Shown here one piece after another: positions 34,201 through 43,326 of a DNA stretch of 64,000 nucleotides (position 1 is its first letter; each line of letters starts with the position of its first letter). The stretch lies in NCBI RefSeq assembly GCF_900114345.1, contig NZ_FOZJ01000001.1:124001-188000 (forward strand), given 5' to 3'. The position numbers were made by a program, and so were the translations under genes. The notes under the pieces were generated by a model. The model worked only from the letters and a program-made list of their open reading frames with translations. It had not been told where the DNA came from and searched no databases. This DNA comes from Microbacterium sp. cf046 (lineage in GTDB: Bacteria; Actinomycetota; Actinomycetes; Actinomycetales; Microbacteriaceae).

Positions 34201-36264
34201 CTTCCCGAATCCGCCGTCGCCGTGACCGCCTCGCTCCTGCTGGGGCTCGCGGTGCCAGCGCTCGCCGGCTGGACTGGATCGCTGGTGCGCGGCACGGTCG
34301 TCGCGCTCGTGTCGGCCGCGATCGCGCTGCTGCTGACCTGCGCGCCCGCCCTGCGGGCGCGCATCCCCGCGCTCTCAGGTGCGACGACGGCGCTGTTCGC
34401 CCTCGCGCTCGTCACTGTGCAGCGCGCCGTCGACGGCGCGTTCGATGACATCGCCGTCCAGTCCGCATGGCTGCTTCTGCTGGTCGTCATCGCCTATGCG
34501 GCGGCGCTGGGCGCTGCGCGACCGCTCCGCGGAACCGGGCGTCAGGGATCGTACTCCGCGATCGTTCCGCCGCTGACGCTGGCCGTGGCGACCGTTGCCG
34601 GCCTCCTCGCAGCGGATGACGTCGCAGTGCTCATCGTCGCGCTGGTCGCCCTCGCGGCTCTGCATGTTGCCGCATCCGCCGTCGGTCGCAATCCGCTCGG
34701 CGCGCCGACGCGATGGACCGCTCTCGCATCGGCCGCGGCCTTCGCCGTCACGGGATTCATGGCCGGTGCCTTCACGATCGACGCGACGCCGATCATCGAG
34801 CTCGCGAGCCTTCCGGTCGCGCTGACGGTGCTGGCCGGATCGGCGTCCGCCCAGTGGCGGCGGCGGCAGGAGGCTCCCGGTGCGACCGATGGCGAGCGCA
34901 TCGTCTGGCTCGCGGGCCTGACGCTCGCCGTCGCGCCGAGCATCATCGCTCCGATCGAGCCACTCCGCGTCTGGCTCGTCGTCATCGTGCCGCTCGCCGC
35001 CGCGCTGGTGGCCGTCCTCCTGCCGATCGGCGCGGTGTTCGGCCTGCGGATCTGGTCGGCTCTCGTGCTGACCGCCGGATCCGTGCTCATGGGTGGCCGC
35101 ACACTGGCGATCGCCGGCTTCGAGTCCGCCGAATCCGCGGTGCTCGTCTCCGGCGCCGGCGCGATCCTGGTGGCGGCTGCCCTCACGTTCGCGGCCGGCC
35201 GGCGATCCGATTCGGAGCGCACCGCGGCAGGGCTCGCCGTCGCGATCGCCCTCGCGGGGGCTGCGCTGCTGCTCGCCGCTGTCGTCGTGCTGAGCGACGG
35301 TCAGCTCGCACGCACCACCGTGACCGCGACGGTCGCCGCAGTGGTCGCGGTCGGGGGTGCCGCGCTGCTCGGAAGCGAGCGCTGGCGGAGTCTCGGTGCG
35401 GTGCTCGCAGTGGGCGGCTTCGTCGCCTCCCTCGTCGCGATCGGTGCGCGCCTCATCATCGTCTTCGACACCGCCGGTGCGACGGTCGAGCCGGACCTGT
35501 GGGCCGTGATCGCGCTCGGCATCACCGCCGCCATCGGGATCATGGCGCTGCGGTCCACGGCGGCGACGCTGCTCGCCGCGCGCGTCGCCGCCGTCGTGGG
35601 TGTCGGGTTCGCGATCGCGCTCGCGTTCTTCGCGGCCGCCGAAGGGGTGCTCCTCGGGGCCACGGCGGGCGACGAACTGCGAACGCTGTTCACCATGACC
35701 GCGCTGACGGTCGCCGGGTTCGGCGGGGTGCTGCTGCGAGATCGTCTGGGTCTCGCGCTGCCGATCGTGGCCGCGGCGGCTGCGGGCGTGTTCGGCCTGG
35801 TCGCCCTGACCGTCTTCTCGGTCAGCCCGGTCGAACTGGTCACGGTGGTGCCCGCCCTCGGACTCCTCGCCCTCGGTGCACGCGCGCTGCGGCGCAAGCC
35901 GCAGGCGCGCACGTGGCCGACCCTCGGCCCCGGCCTCGCGCTGCTGACCCTGCCTCCGCTCCTGTACGACTTCTTCGGAGAGACTGAGCTGTGGCGCGCG
36001 GTGGGTCTGGGCGTGGTGGCGATCGCACTCGTCGTCGTCGGTGCCGTGTGGAGACTGCAGGCTCCCCTCGTGCTCGGTTCGGTCGTGCTGCTCACGCATG
36101 GGATCGCACAGCTGTGGCCGTGGATCTCATCGGCCTATGTGTATGTGCCGTGGTGGCTGTGGCTCGGCGTGGGCGGTGCATTGCTGATCTATCTCGCAGC
36201 GCGCTACGAGAAGAACATGCGGGCGCTGCGCACGTCGTTCACCGCGGTGGCGTCACTGCGCTGA
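31264..36264 (+). CDS. Giant polytopic membrane protein with N-terminal zinc ribbon (SCO7613-like)
   Basis: A 1,666-residue protein as read from the GTG at 31264. The first residues form a zinc ribbon (CPGCFTQITLPECPVCGF). A short helical segment and a proline-rich linker follow, then roughly 40 or more hydrophobic helices to the C-terminus. It resembles the SCO7613 C-terminal domain family of actinobacterial membrane proteins, whose role is unknown. The GTG has no ribosome site. An ATG at 31198 in the same frame follows a strong AGGGGG site but meets TAG at codon 7 (31216-31218). The frame then stays open into the zinc ribbon, so the native start is probably 31198 with a nonsense change. Confidence 0.7.
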   Translation: MCPGCFTQITLPECPVCGFVLTDPRALEVLQLGRAIVVAEADRQRLIEAVRLDYRRAPAPSFAPVPEPVPSPAAEAPPSPVPTTVGFAEPIPPGPLLWQLPTAVGAASTTHVAEPLPAAEPALVGATALAAPPLASSVPAQSPPPVGPAQPPASVAPPQPAPEPRAPRRRLSVPVLLLIVGVSLVGVAAVFFLVYAWFTWGIGVRALIIGAITVATIGIASLLRRRSLTATAEGIAVLGVLLLALDAWAVRANDFFGTAAIEPALYYGVSVIVVGLLCRVWAKLSALRSPDLAAVLALPVGLGLVIGGATSLPTGEAIVAGLLGAAAGGLAHRLPAPWSSARARTDSVPEQVTLAVIGVAALVAAAVLAAFVSPDSVAFALWSGAAIVALGALHAVLLRPHGGAEPLPAAPLIAGVASSVAAAVAAILGWQLAYRADFPAYSLLVGPLIAVAVPVVLDRFHRRLGDVRPARVTAAVLGGLSLVATLGWWAVLAGLSISLDWVTWRTDAVAAPLHQAEGAWFAAIAGVLIAVLLFAAPTLSRPGLRNLRIVIAAVVLLMGVAVAAIPALIVGAAVLVAAGAILALTRPPLRIGGAIAAAIAAGTAFLVGTTAPWLWLIAVLFAVAVPIAAQLVVRPAGPAAAWLTFAPVGVATVAAFLAPSALAEVTGATTDTMTAFVLVQWIALAALLCAVVIRLGQEGRSTLAVSAYALFGLSLLPYGIAATGGLGAFKSADAASGSGGALGEPALAVARSIALLALLALVALRRTRVAAAPALGGAALVPAGAAYATFAVLQTFGLEEHGARAIATVGAAVTVVCLAAVWSMLRPSVASVTVTPGGPSEAVEPTTAAGAAGATTRAMVDLGALAVVTALAWDVPEDLRWAMLAVVSLGFIGASLSRGWAAPASASTAGIPSTRASGVLTGAAPRRLLAWPAFALATAALWAGLWSSPGASSLTVEAFVLAPAIALLAFSALLVWLRRLPESAVAVTASLLLGLAVPALAGWTGSLVRGTVVALVSAAIALLLTCAPALRARIPALSGATTALFALALVTVQRAVDGAFDDIAVQSAWLLLLVVIAYAAALGAARPLRGTGRQGSYSAIVPPLTLAVATVAGLLAADDVAVLIVALVALAALHVAASAVGRNPLGAPTRWTALASAAAFAVTGFMAGAFTIDATPIIELASLPVALTVLAGSASAQWRRRQEAPGATDGERIVWLAGLTLAVAPSIIAPIEPLRVWLVVIVPLAAALVAVLLPIGAVFGLRIWSALVLTAGSVLMGGRTLAIAGFESAESAVLVSGAGAILVAAALTFAAGRRSDSERTAAGLAVAIALAGAALLLAAVVVLSDGQLARTTVTATVAAVVAVGGAALLGSERWRSLGAVLAVGGFVASLVAIGARLIIVFDTAGATVEPDLWAVIALGITAAIGIMALRSTAATLLAARVAAVVGVGFAIALAFFAAAEGVLLGATAGDELRTLFTMTALTVAGFGGVLLRDRLGLALPIVAAAAAGVFGLVALTVFSVSPVELVTVVPALGLLALGARALRRKPQARTWPTLGPGLALLTLPPLLYDFFGETELWRAVGLGVVAIALVVVGAVWRLQAPLVLGSVVLLTHGIAQLWPWISSAYVYVPWWLWLGVGGALLIYLAARYEKNMRALRTSFTAVASLR

Positions 36265-36287
36265 GCGTCCGGACTCCCTCGGCTGTC

Positions 36288-36977
36288 TCATTCCACGTCG
36301 GGAATGTGCCGCGGTCCGGCCCCTCGACCCCAGCGGAACGCTGAGACCGTCGGGTCGCCGTCGATCCAGAACCGCCAGGGGAATGCATCCGTCCCGGCGA
36401 GACCCGCGACTCCGACTCGTGGACCGCTGGCGACGCGCTGAAGAGGTTCAGAGCGCAGCTCCAGCCGTGCGGTCGCGCCGGCGAGCTCGACGCCGGCGAT
36501 CGCATCGATGCCGTCGTGGATCGGATGCCGCAGCCCCACCGCATCGCCGAAGCGTCCGGGCCCGCGCGCGAGGTCGCGGTCCGAGCGGACGACACCCCGG
36601 CGCGCCAGCCGGCGCCGCGCAGCGGCATCCCGACCCGCGACGACTTCCCCCGCGCGCAGCAGGATCCCGCCCGCGAGCCCCTCGGGTCCGCTGACCACAT
36701 TCACGCACGAATGGATGCCGTGGCTGAGGTAGACGTAGAGGTGACCCGGTTCACCCCACATCGTGGCGTTGCGCCGAGTTCGGCCCATCCGGGCGTGCGA
36801 TCCCGGATCGGCGACCTCGCCGGTGCCGGCGCCGTGGTACGCCTCGACCTCGGTCAGGCGCACCGTCACCGTCTCACTGTTTACCATCGTGGTCAGCAGC
36901 CCGCCGAGCAGACGCGGGGCGACCTCGACGGGAAGCCCGCTCAGGTCCGCGCGGGTGGCGGGGCGCACGCTCGTCAT
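36288..36977 (-). CDS. mpg: DNA-3-methyladenine glycosylase (AAG/MPG family)
   Basis: A 229-residue base-excision repair enzyme that removes alkylated purines. Family blocks are RLLGGLLTTMVNSETVTVRLTEVEAYHG, RTRRNATMWGEPGHLYVYLSHGIHSCVNVV, GGILLRAGEVV and DLARGPGRFGDAVGL. Glu of TEVEAY is the expected catalytic residue and the YVYLSHG block provides the intercalating tyrosine region. The ATG overlaps the stop of the upstream secreted-protein gene. It is the last gene of a five-gene overlapping unit that starts with zur, an unusual setting for a repair gene. Confidence 0.93.
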   Translation of the reverse strand: MTSVRPATRADLSGLPVEVAPRLLGGLLTTMVNSETVTVRLTEVEAYHGAGTGEVADPGSHARMGRTRRNATMWGEPGHLYVYLSHGIHSCVNVVSGPEGLAGGILLRAGEVVAGRDAAARRRLARRGVVRSDRDLARGPGRFGDAVGLRHPIHDGIDAIAGVELAGATARLELRSEPLQRVASGPRVGVAGLAGTDAFPWRFWIDGDPTVSAFRWGRGAGPRHIPDVE

Positions 36978-38386
36978 CGCGGCGGCACCTGGCACCAGGA
37001 GAGGTCGAATCCGTGCAGTGAGACGACCTCCGTGCCGGTGGCGATCTCGACCACGCGCGACTCGACCTGCCCCGGAAGCGGCAGCTGGTACCCGTCGTAT
37101 GGATTGGCGACGGCATCCGGCGCGACCAGCACCGCCACGTAGCGGCCGCTGGGTGAGACGCAGGTCTGCAGCGCGACGTCCGAAGCCGGCAACTCCATCA
37201 GGACGTCGGTGCCTCCGTCGTCGGCGACGGCGGCCACGGTCGTGCCGACCGGGATTCCGGACTCGTCCGTCGGGGCCCCGATCCGCACCGTTCCGCTGCC
37301 CGGCATCGGGGTGATGTCGCCCTGGAGGCCGAGGTCGACATCCGGCGTGACGAGCGGCGACTCGCTCGCGTCCGCGAGATCGATGACCGACATTCCGTCC
37401 ACCCGCTTGACGATCGCCTGCGAGGAACCGCGGGCGATCCCCTCGATCGCGACGGCCGAGCCGAGGGCGGTCGCGTCCTGCCCGGACGAACCGGTCAGCA
37501 GCAGCGAGCCATCGAACGCGAGCAGCAGGATGCTGTCGGTGTCGGGGACGAAGCGCCACTCCGCGACCCTCGGCTCGGCGCCGGTCACCGCGACCTGGGT
37601 CGGCTCCGCATCCGCTTCACTCTCCTTCAGGGACGCCGTGAACAGGACGCTCTCGAGTCCGCCGGTCTCGTCGAGGTCGGCATCCGAGAAGGTGTATCCG
37701 ATCAGCTCGCCCCGATCCGCGCTCTGCAGGTTCGTCACATACCCGTCGCCGGGGAGCACGAGTTCGCGCTGCCCGCGGCCGTCCAGGTCGGTGACGGTGA
37801 GCTTCGCCTGGTCGTCCGCGCGCACCGACACCACGAGGTGACTCGAGGTCGCACGGAAGTCCTCGATGTGCTCGTCGCTGAACACCGGCACCGCCTCGGC
37901 GCCGGTGAGGTCGGTGCGGTAGATCGTGTCGCCGCTCGTCGTGCGCTGCAGGATGAAGAGCTCGGCCGCCGGTGTGCGGAAGGTCTCGGTGAACGTCGAC
38001 GACGGTCCGCCCCCGACACCCTGCACGTCTGCGAACGTGACCGAGTACTCCGTGTCGTCGAAGAGCGGCAGCGTGAAGCGCACGCCGACATTGCGCCCTG
38101 ACGTGTCGACCGTGAACGGCGCGGCGGGCGACACCGTGACCTGGCTCGGATCCACCTCGGCGAGTGCCTGCGAGGTGGTGACGATGACCCGGGACCCGGA
38201 TGCCGAAGCCGCCGCGTCAGGGTCGACCTGCACCGCCGTCACCCGCGGCCCCTGAGCCACGCCGGCCGCGGCCCCCGCCAGGCCGACGACCGCAAGCGCG
38301 GCGACGACGACGGCGAACGCCCCGAGGAAGGCCCGGCCGCGCCGCTTGCGCGAGCGACTCGCGCGCGTGGGCTGGTCAGTACTCAT
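36974..38386 (-). CDS. Membrane-anchored Ig-like and propeller-like extracytoplasmic protein
   Basis: A 470-residue protein. A basic N-terminus is followed by one hydrophobic segment (residues about 20-45, AFLGAFAVVVAALAVVGLAGAAAG). The outer part starts with a bacterial Ig-like module (VTVSPAAPFTVDTSGRNVGVRFTLPLFDDTEYSVTFADV). Repeated beta blades then resemble a six- to seven-bladed propeller (YRTDLTGAEAVPVFSDEHIEDF and similar). I do not recognise the family and the function is unknown. It overlaps the TIGR03943 gene by 11 bases and mpg by 4. Confidence 0.7.
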   Translation of the reverse strand: MSTDQPTRASRSRKRRGRAFLGAFAVVVAALAVVGLAGAAAGVAQGPRVTAVQVDPDAAASASGSRVIVTTSQALAEVDPSQVTVSPAAPFTVDTSGRNVGVRFTLPLFDDTEYSVTFADVQGVGGGPSSTFTETFRTPAAELFILQRTTSGDTIYRTDLTGAEAVPVFSDEHIEDFRATSSHLVVSVRADDQAKLTVTDLDGRGQRELVLPGDGYVTNLQSADRGELIGYTFSDADLDETGGLESVLFTASLKESEADAEPTQVAVTGAEPRVAEWRFVPDTDSILLLAFDGSLLLTGSSGQDATALGSAVAIEGIARGSSQAIVKRVDGMSVIDLADASESPLVTPDVDLGLQGDITPMPGSGTVRIGAPTDESGIPVGTTVAAVADDGGTDVLMELPASDVALQTCVSPSGRYVAVLVAPDAVANPYDGYQLPLPGQVESRVVEIATGTEVVSLHGFDLSWCQVPPR

Positions 38387-39194
38387 ACGGGTCCTCGGGC
38401 TCGTCGATCGGCTCGACCGAGGTCGCGTCGATCTCGAGTCGGCCGTCGGCCGTGGAGCTGACCGTGCCGGTGATCGTGACCCATTGCCCGGTGTCGAACG
38501 ATCCAGCGGATGCCGATATCGGAATACTAGCCGGCTGCGCGTCGATCACGCAGTGCGTGATCACGAGCCGGGTGAGATCGAAGCCGCCGCTCCCGTCGGA
38601 CGGAGTCACGAAGCCGGTGAGCTCGATGGCGTCTCCGTCGAACGCGTCGGGGTTCGTGGCGGTCGCGAAGACAGTCGCCCACTCGCCGACCCCGAAGCTG
38701 GCCGTGTCGCCGGTGGCTGCCAGCGTCACGGCATCCGACCCCGCGAACAGGGGCGGTGCGCCGACATCGCGCGACATCGCGAGCTCGGCCGACAGCGATG
38801 CCGGGGGGAGCACCAGGGTGAGCAGGACGATTCCGGATGCAGCGATCCCGCCGACGACGGTCGCGGTGAGCGCCACGGGGTGGGCAACCGGTCCGTGAGC
38901 GTGATCGTCGTGATCGTCACCGTCGTGTTCGTCGTGGTCGCCGTGGTCGTGCCCGTGGTCCGCCTCGGCGCCGAGCGGGAGCGTGAAGCTGAGGGCCGCG
39001 CCGATGAGCAGGACCACCGACATCCCGACGGCGAACCACGACGACTCCGGATTGATGTACAGCCCGAGCCTGCCGGTGAACGCCAGGCCGAGCGTGACGA
39101 CGGCGAGCACGGAGGCGAGCCCGACGCCGAGCCATCGGGTCGCGATCCATCGGGCGGTCATCCGGCCGGTCGGGGTGGTGTCCGCGCTAGGCAA
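38376..39194 (-). CDS. TIGR03943 family putative permease subunit
   Basis: A 272-residue membrane protein. Two N-terminal helices (LGVGLASVLAVVTLGLAFTGRL, then WFAVGMSVVLLIGAALSFTL) are followed by a His/Asp-rich loop (HGHDHGDHDEHDGDD) that is a likely metal-binding site, a third helix, and a C-terminal OB-like domain (FVTPSDGSGGFDLTRLVITHCVIDAQP) typical of TIGR03943. The family partners with DUF318-type permeases, exactly the gene encoded just upstream with an 8-base overlap. Both fall under the zur transcript, so zinc or another divalent metal is the likely cargo. A TTG start at 39194 is assumed; an ATG at 39161 is possible. Confidence 0.83.
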   Translation of the reverse strand: MPSADTTPTGRMTARWIATRWLGVGLASVLAVVTLGLAFTGRLGLYINPESSWFAVGMSVVLLIGAALSFTLPLGAEADHGHDHGDHDEHDGDDHDDHAHGPVAHPVALTATVVGGIAASGIVLLTLVLPPASLSAELAMSRDVGAPPLFAGSDAVTLAATGDTASFGVGEWATVFATATNPDAFDGDAIELTGFVTPSDGSGGFDLTRLVITHCVIDAQPASIPISASAGSFDTGQWVTITGTVSSTADGRLEIDATSVEPIDEPEDPYEY

Positions 39195-40242
39195 GGAGAT
39201 TCACCACCGTCCCGATCGCGAAGGCCGACAGGATCACGACCACCACGATCCCCGCCAGGGTGCGGGTCGTGAAGGTGGTGCGCATGAGGGCGAGCATCTT
39301 GATGTCCACGAGCGGGCCGACCAGGAGGAACGCCACGATCGAGCCGGGCGTGAAGGTCGACGCGAACGACAGGGCGAAGAAGGCATCCACGTTCGAGCAG
39401 ATCGAGACCACCATCGCGAGCGCGACCATCGCCACGATCGAGAGCGCGGGATTCGACCCGATCGCCAGGAGCGCGTCGCGTGGGATGAGCACCTGTACGG
39501 CTCCGGCCAGCGCCGAACCGATCACGAGGGCGGGCATCACCGCGCGCAGCTCGACCACGAACTGGGCGATGCTCCGTCGTCCACGATTCCCCGGCTCGTG
39601 GACGACGAGGTCGCAGGTCTCGCGGAACCGGTCGGTAAGCAGCGCGTCGGGGTCGGGATGCCGGCTGTACAGCCAGCCGATGAGATTCGCGATCGCGTAG
39701 CCGCCGAGCAGGCGGGCGATCAGGATGCCGTCGCTGAAGCCGAACGCCTGATGCGTGGTGATGATCACGATCGGATTGACGATCGGCGCAGCGATCAGGA
39801 ATGTGAGCGTCTCGGGCACCGTGAAGCCGCGCATCAGCAGACCGCGGGCGAACGGAACGTTGCCGCATTCGCAGACGGGAACGACCATCCCGAGAAGCGA
39901 CAGCACCATGCGCCGAGCCCATGCCCGGCGCGGCATCCATCGTTCTATCACGCCGGGAGGCACCCACACCTGCACGGCGATCGAGAGCACGACTCCGAGC
40001 ACGACGAACGGGAGCGACTCGATCAGGACGCTGATCGCGAGTGTCAGGCCGTCCTGTGCGCGCGTGGAGAGCGAGGCAGGGAAGACCGTCGGCGCGAAGG
40101 CGTCGATCAGGAACAGCGCAGCGATGACTGCGACGCCGATGCCCACCGCGACTGCTGCCGCAGCTCCCGAGACTCCCCGCCCGCCGGCAGCCGACCGGCC
40201 ACCACGGGGACGTGAGTCGACGGGCGCCCTACTCGACGACAC
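39187..40242 (-). CDS. Permease of the DUF318/ArsP-like family
   Basis: A 351-residue polytopic protein with about eight helices in two repeats. The diagnostic cysteine block is VVPVCECGNVPFARGLLMRG, and the second repeat has SICSNVDAFFALSFASTF. Members are thought to export metals, metalloids or their complexes. The GTG at 40242 begins 14 bases inside the zur gene. The TIGR03943 protein that follows is its usual partner subunit. Confidence 0.85.
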   Translation of the reverse strand: MSSSRAPVDSRPRGGRSAAGGRGVSGAAAAVAVGIGVAVIAALFLIDAFAPTVFPASLSTRAQDGLTLAISVLIESLPFVVLGVVLSIAVQVWVPPGVIERWMPRRAWARRMVLSLLGMVVPVCECGNVPFARGLLMRGFTVPETLTFLIAAPIVNPIVIITTHQAFGFSDGILIARLLGGYAIANLIGWLYSRHPDPDALLTDRFRETCDLVVHEPGNRGRRSIAQFVVELRAVMPALVIGSALAGAVQVLIPRDALLAIGSNPALSIVAMVALAMVVSICSNVDAFFALSFASTFTPGSIVAFLLVGPLVDIKMLALMRTTFTTRTLAGIVVVVILSAFAIGTVVNLLA

Positions 40243-40642
40243 GCTCGCTCGCTCGGGCCCGCGCACAATCCGCACAGAGCCCGAAGATGTCGACGACGTG
40301 CTCGGCCTCGCTGAACCCGTGCTGTGCGGCGGTCTTGCGAGCCCACTGCTCGACATCCGTCGCTTCGATCTCCACGGTCAGCCCGCAGGAGCGGCAGATC
40401 AGGTGATGATGGTGGCCGGGAGACGTGCACGCGCGGTACAGGCTCTCGCCCTCGGGACTCTGCAGCGAGTCGGCCTCGCCCTGGGCGGCGAGACCGGCGA
40501 GCGCGCGGTACACGGTGGCCAGGCCGATGCCGGTGTTCTCCTCGCGCAGGGTGGCGTGCAGGCTCTGGGCGCTGACGAAGCCCGTCGCGTCGCCGAGGGC
40601 CTCGCGCACCCGATCGCGCTGCCACGTGTTGCGCTGGACCAT
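40229..40642 (-). CDS. zur: Fur-family metalloregulator, probably Zur
   Basis: A 137-residue regulator. The N-terminal winged helix (QRDRVREALGDATGFVSAQSLHATL, then IGLATVYRALAGLA) is followed by the dimer and metal domain with GHHHHLICRSCG and a second CADC pair, giving the structural zinc site. The four-His run and the neighbouring znu and permease genes indicate zinc sensing (Zur) rather than iron. TAGAAT ends 7 bases before the ATG with no ribosome site. It heads a five-gene overlapping unit, downstream of znuB by 48 bases. Confidence 0.9.
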   Translation of the reverse strand: MVQRNTWQRDRVREALGDATGFVSAQSLHATLREENTGIGLATVYRALAGLAAQGEADSLQSPEGESLYRACTSPGHHHHLICRSCGLTVEIEATDVEQWARKTAAQHGFSEAEHVVDIFGLCADCARARASERVVE

Positions 40643-40690
40643 GTGCCGGATTCTACCGATCGCCTCTGAGCGGGAGCCGGGTGAGGTCGC

Positions 40691-41551
40691 TCACGCCGAC
40701 GCCGCGACCCGGTCGCGTCGGGCACCGATCACGCGGCACGCGACGTAGATGGCGAAGGAGATCGTCGTGATGAACGGGCTCACCGGGAGCGTCCCCATCA
40801 CCGCGAGCAGGATGCCGCCCACCGCCGACACGAAGCCGAACGCGGCCGCGAGCATCGGCACGGCGATCGGTCCCGTCGCGATCCGCATCGCCGCGGCGGC
40901 GGGTGTCACCAGGAGGGCCATGACCAGAAGCGCTCCGATGATGTGGACGCTGACCGCGACGATCAACCCGAGGAGCAGCATGAACGTCAGCGATATCGCG
41001 GTCGTCGGCACGCCGCGAGCGGCCGCGGACTGCGGATCGAGGGAGTCGAAGCGCAGCGGTCGCCAAATCAGCAGCATCCCCAGCAGGACGAACGCGCTGA
41101 TCGCGATCAGCCACCCGAGCTGGCCGGTCTGCACCGAAACGATCTGCCCGGTCAGAAGGCTGAACCGGTTGGCGCTGCGGCCGTCGTACAGAGACAGGAA
41201 CAGGATGCCGAGACCCAGTCCGAACGGCATCAGCACGCCGATGATCGAGTTGCGATCGCGTGCCTTCGCCCCCAGCACCCCGATGATCGCGGCGGCGATC
41301 AGGGAGCCGACGATGGAGCCGGTCACGACGTCGAACCCCACCAGCAGCGCGAACGCGGCGCCGGCGAACGACAGCTCGCTGATGCCGTGCACCGCGAAGG
41401 CCATGTCCCGCTGCATGACGAAGACGCCGACGAGCCCGCCGACCAGTCCGAGGACTGCACCGGCGATGATCGAGTTCGACACGAGCAGCACGATCTCGCC
41501 GTAGTCGGCGATCCCGCCGAACATCGCGTCCCAGATGTCCGCCCAGTTCAC
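40691..41551 (-). CDS. znuB: Zinc ABC transporter permease
   Basis: A 286-residue membrane permease of the ZnuB/TroC/AztB family with eight to nine helices. Conserved segments are FVMQRDMAFAVHGISELSFAGAAFALLVG and ILLAVMGTLPVSPFITTISFA. It should pair with the ATPase encoded immediately upstream, whose stop overlaps this ATG by 4 bases. The metal is inferred to be zinc from the zur neighbour and the histidine-rich binding protein. Confidence 0.93.
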   Translation of the reverse strand: MNWADIWDAMFGGIADYGEIVLLVSNSIIAGAVLGLVGGLVGVFVMQRDMAFAVHGISELSFAGAAFALLVGFDVVTGSIVGSLIAAAIIGVLGAKARDRNSIIGVLMPFGLGLGILFLSLYDGRSANRFSLLTGQIVSVQTGQLGWLIAISAFVLLGMLLIWRPLRFDSLDPQSAAARGVPTTAISLTFMLLLGLIVAVSVHIIGALLVMALLVTPAAAAMRIATGPIAVPMLAAAFGFVSAVGGILLAVMGTLPVSPFITTISFAIYVACRVIGARRDRVAASA

Positions 41552-42366
41552 TCGTGGCCCTCATGGTGATGGTGGTGGGATTCCTCGGCATCCGGGGCGC
41601 CGACCACGACGAGGCGGTCGCCGGCCCGCAGGACGAAGACGTGCGCCCCGTACAGATCGGTGAGCACATCCGAGCGGAGCACGTCGCCGGGCTTCCCGAG
41701 CGTGAAGCGGCCGTTCGCGATGTACAGGATGCGGTCGACCTTACCCAGCAGCGGGTTGATGTCGTGGGTCACCAGCAGCACCGCCGCGCCGTTCTTGCGG
41801 CGGTGCCCGTCGATCAGCCCGACGACCGCCTGCTGATTGGCGAGGTCGAGGCTCGTCAGCGGCTCGTCGCACAGGAGGAGGCGGGGATCGTCGGCGAGCG
41901 CCTGTCCGATGCGGAGGCGCTGCTGCTCGCCGCCGGAGAGCCTGCCCACCGGATCATCGGCGAACTCGCGCGCGCCGACTGCGTCGATCAGCCGATCGAC
42001 GCGGGCGCGGTCGGCGCGGCGGGGGAACGGCAGCCCGAAGCGATGACCGTCGACGCCGAGGGTGACCAGGTCACGGCCGCGCAGGGCGGTGTCGCGGGGG
42101 AGCGGGCGCTGCTGCGGGATGTAGCCGATCCGCCGGTTGCCGCGGCCGCGCACCTCTTCGCCGAGCGCTTCGATGCGACCTGAGCTCAGTCGGTCGAGTC
42201 CGAGGATCGCTCGCAGCAGCGTGGTCTTGCCCGAACCGCTGGGACCGAGCACGGCGATCAACTCACCCGGCTGGACGGTCAGATCGAGCCCGCTCCACAG
42301 CTCCCGGTCGCCGCGGCGCAGCGCAGCACCGCGGATCTCGAGCGGAGGAGTCTCATCGACGTTCAC
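41548..42366 (-). CDS. znuC: Zinc ABC transporter ATP-binding protein
   Basis: A 272-residue ABC ATPase. Walker A is GPSGSGKTT, the signature is LSGGEQQRLRIGQAL, Walker B is LLLCDEPLTSLD and the switch is LVTHD. The C-terminus ends in a histidine-rich tail (EESHHHHHEGHE) that may sense or buffer zinc. The GTG start overlaps the znuA stop, and its own stop overlaps znuB. It energises zinc import with ZnuA and ZnuB. Confidence 0.94.
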   Translation of the reverse strand: MNVDETPPLEIRGAALRRGDRELWSGLDLTVQPGELIAVLGPSGSGKTTLLRAILGLDRLSSGRIEALGEEVRGRGNRRIGYIPQQRPLPRDTALRGRDLVTLGVDGHRFGLPFPRRADRARVDRLIDAVGAREFADDPVGRLSGGEQQRLRIGQALADDPRLLLCDEPLTSLDLANQQAVVGLIDGHRRKNGAAVLLVTHDINPLLGKVDRILYIANGRFTLGKPGDVLRSDVLTDLYGAHVFVLRAGDRLVVVGAPDAEESHHHHHEGHE

Positions 42367-43307
42367 TGGTCGAGCGCCCCTGCGAGAGCCGCGATGTTCG
42401 CCTGCATCCACGAGAGGTACGTCTGCTCGCCGGGAAGGGTCTCGGAGAACTCGACGACCGGGATCTGCTGGGTGTCCGCCTCGGAGACGACCTCGGCAGT
42501 CTCGGCACCGCCGGTCTGGGAGTTGACGATCACGACTCGCACGTCGCCGGACCTCAACAGCTTGAGCGATTCCAGGAGGGTCGAGGGGGCGACATCCTGC
42601 CCCTCCTCGACCGCCTCGCTGAAGGCGTCGGGCGTCACGTTCACCAAGCCCGCGGCATCGACGAGGTAGAGCGGAACCGGCTCGGTGACGAACACCTCGT
42701 CGCCCGCGTGCGCGGCCTTCAGATCGGCGAGCGAGTCCTGCAGCCCGGTGATGCCCTCGAGGAACGTGGCGAGGTTCGTGTCGATCGCCTCCGCATCGGC
42801 GGGACTCAGCTCCGAGAGCTCGGCCGCGATCTCCTCCGCCACTGCCCCCATCGTGCTCGGGTCGTACCAGACGTGCTCGTTGAAGCCCTCCATGTGTCCG
42901 TGATCATGGTCGTCGGTGGCGTGGTCGGCGCTCTCCCCGGACCACGCAGGCGAGAGCTCGGCCGCGGTGATGACCGGCGCTGTCGAGCCGCTGGCATCGA
43001 TCAGGGCGTCGACGAACGCGTCGTATCCGCCGCCGTTCTCGATGATGAGCGCGGCTCGATCGACCGTGAGCTGATCCCGCACGCTCGGTTCGAACGAGTG
43101 CGGGTCCTGCGCGGCTGATGAGACGATCGCGGTCACATCGACGAGGTCGCCGCCGATCTCCTCGGCGATCTGCGCGTACACGTCTGTCGAGGCCCCCACG
43201 GCGATCCGATCGGATGCCGCAGCATCCGCCCCCGTCGACGCGCAGCCTGCGAGTGTCAGCGAGCCGACGAGAGCGAGCAGGCCGAGGGCGAGTGCAGAGC
43301 GGGGCAT
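42363..43307 (-). CDS. znuA: Zinc-binding lipoprotein of ABC transporter
   Basis: A 314-residue cluster A-I substrate-binding lipoprotein; the lipobox Cys is residue 22 (TLAGC). Metal ligands are expected in DPHSFEPS and in FNEHVWYDP. The variable loop typical of zinc proteins is present as DHATDDHDHGHMEGF. First gene of the znuACB unit. A Fur-family box lies 20 bases upstream of the ATG, so zinc excess should shut it off through Zur. Confidence 0.94.
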   Translation of the reverse strand: MPRSALALGLLALVGSLTLAGCASTGADAAASDRIAVGASTDVYAQIAEEIGGDLVDVTAIVSSAAQDPHSFEPSVRDQLTVDRAALIIENGGGYDAFVDALIDASGSTAPVITAAELSPAWSGESADHATDDHDHGHMEGFNEHVWYDPSTMGAVAEEIAAELSELSPADAEAIDTNLATFLEGITGLQDSLADLKAAHAGDEVFVTEPVPLYLVDAAGLVNVTPDAFSEAVEEGQDVAPSTLLESLKLLRSGDVRVVIVNSQTGGAETAEVVSEADTQQIPVVEFSETLPGEQTYLSWMQANIAALAGALDQ

Positions 43308-43326
43308 GACCCCACCCTAACGCTAT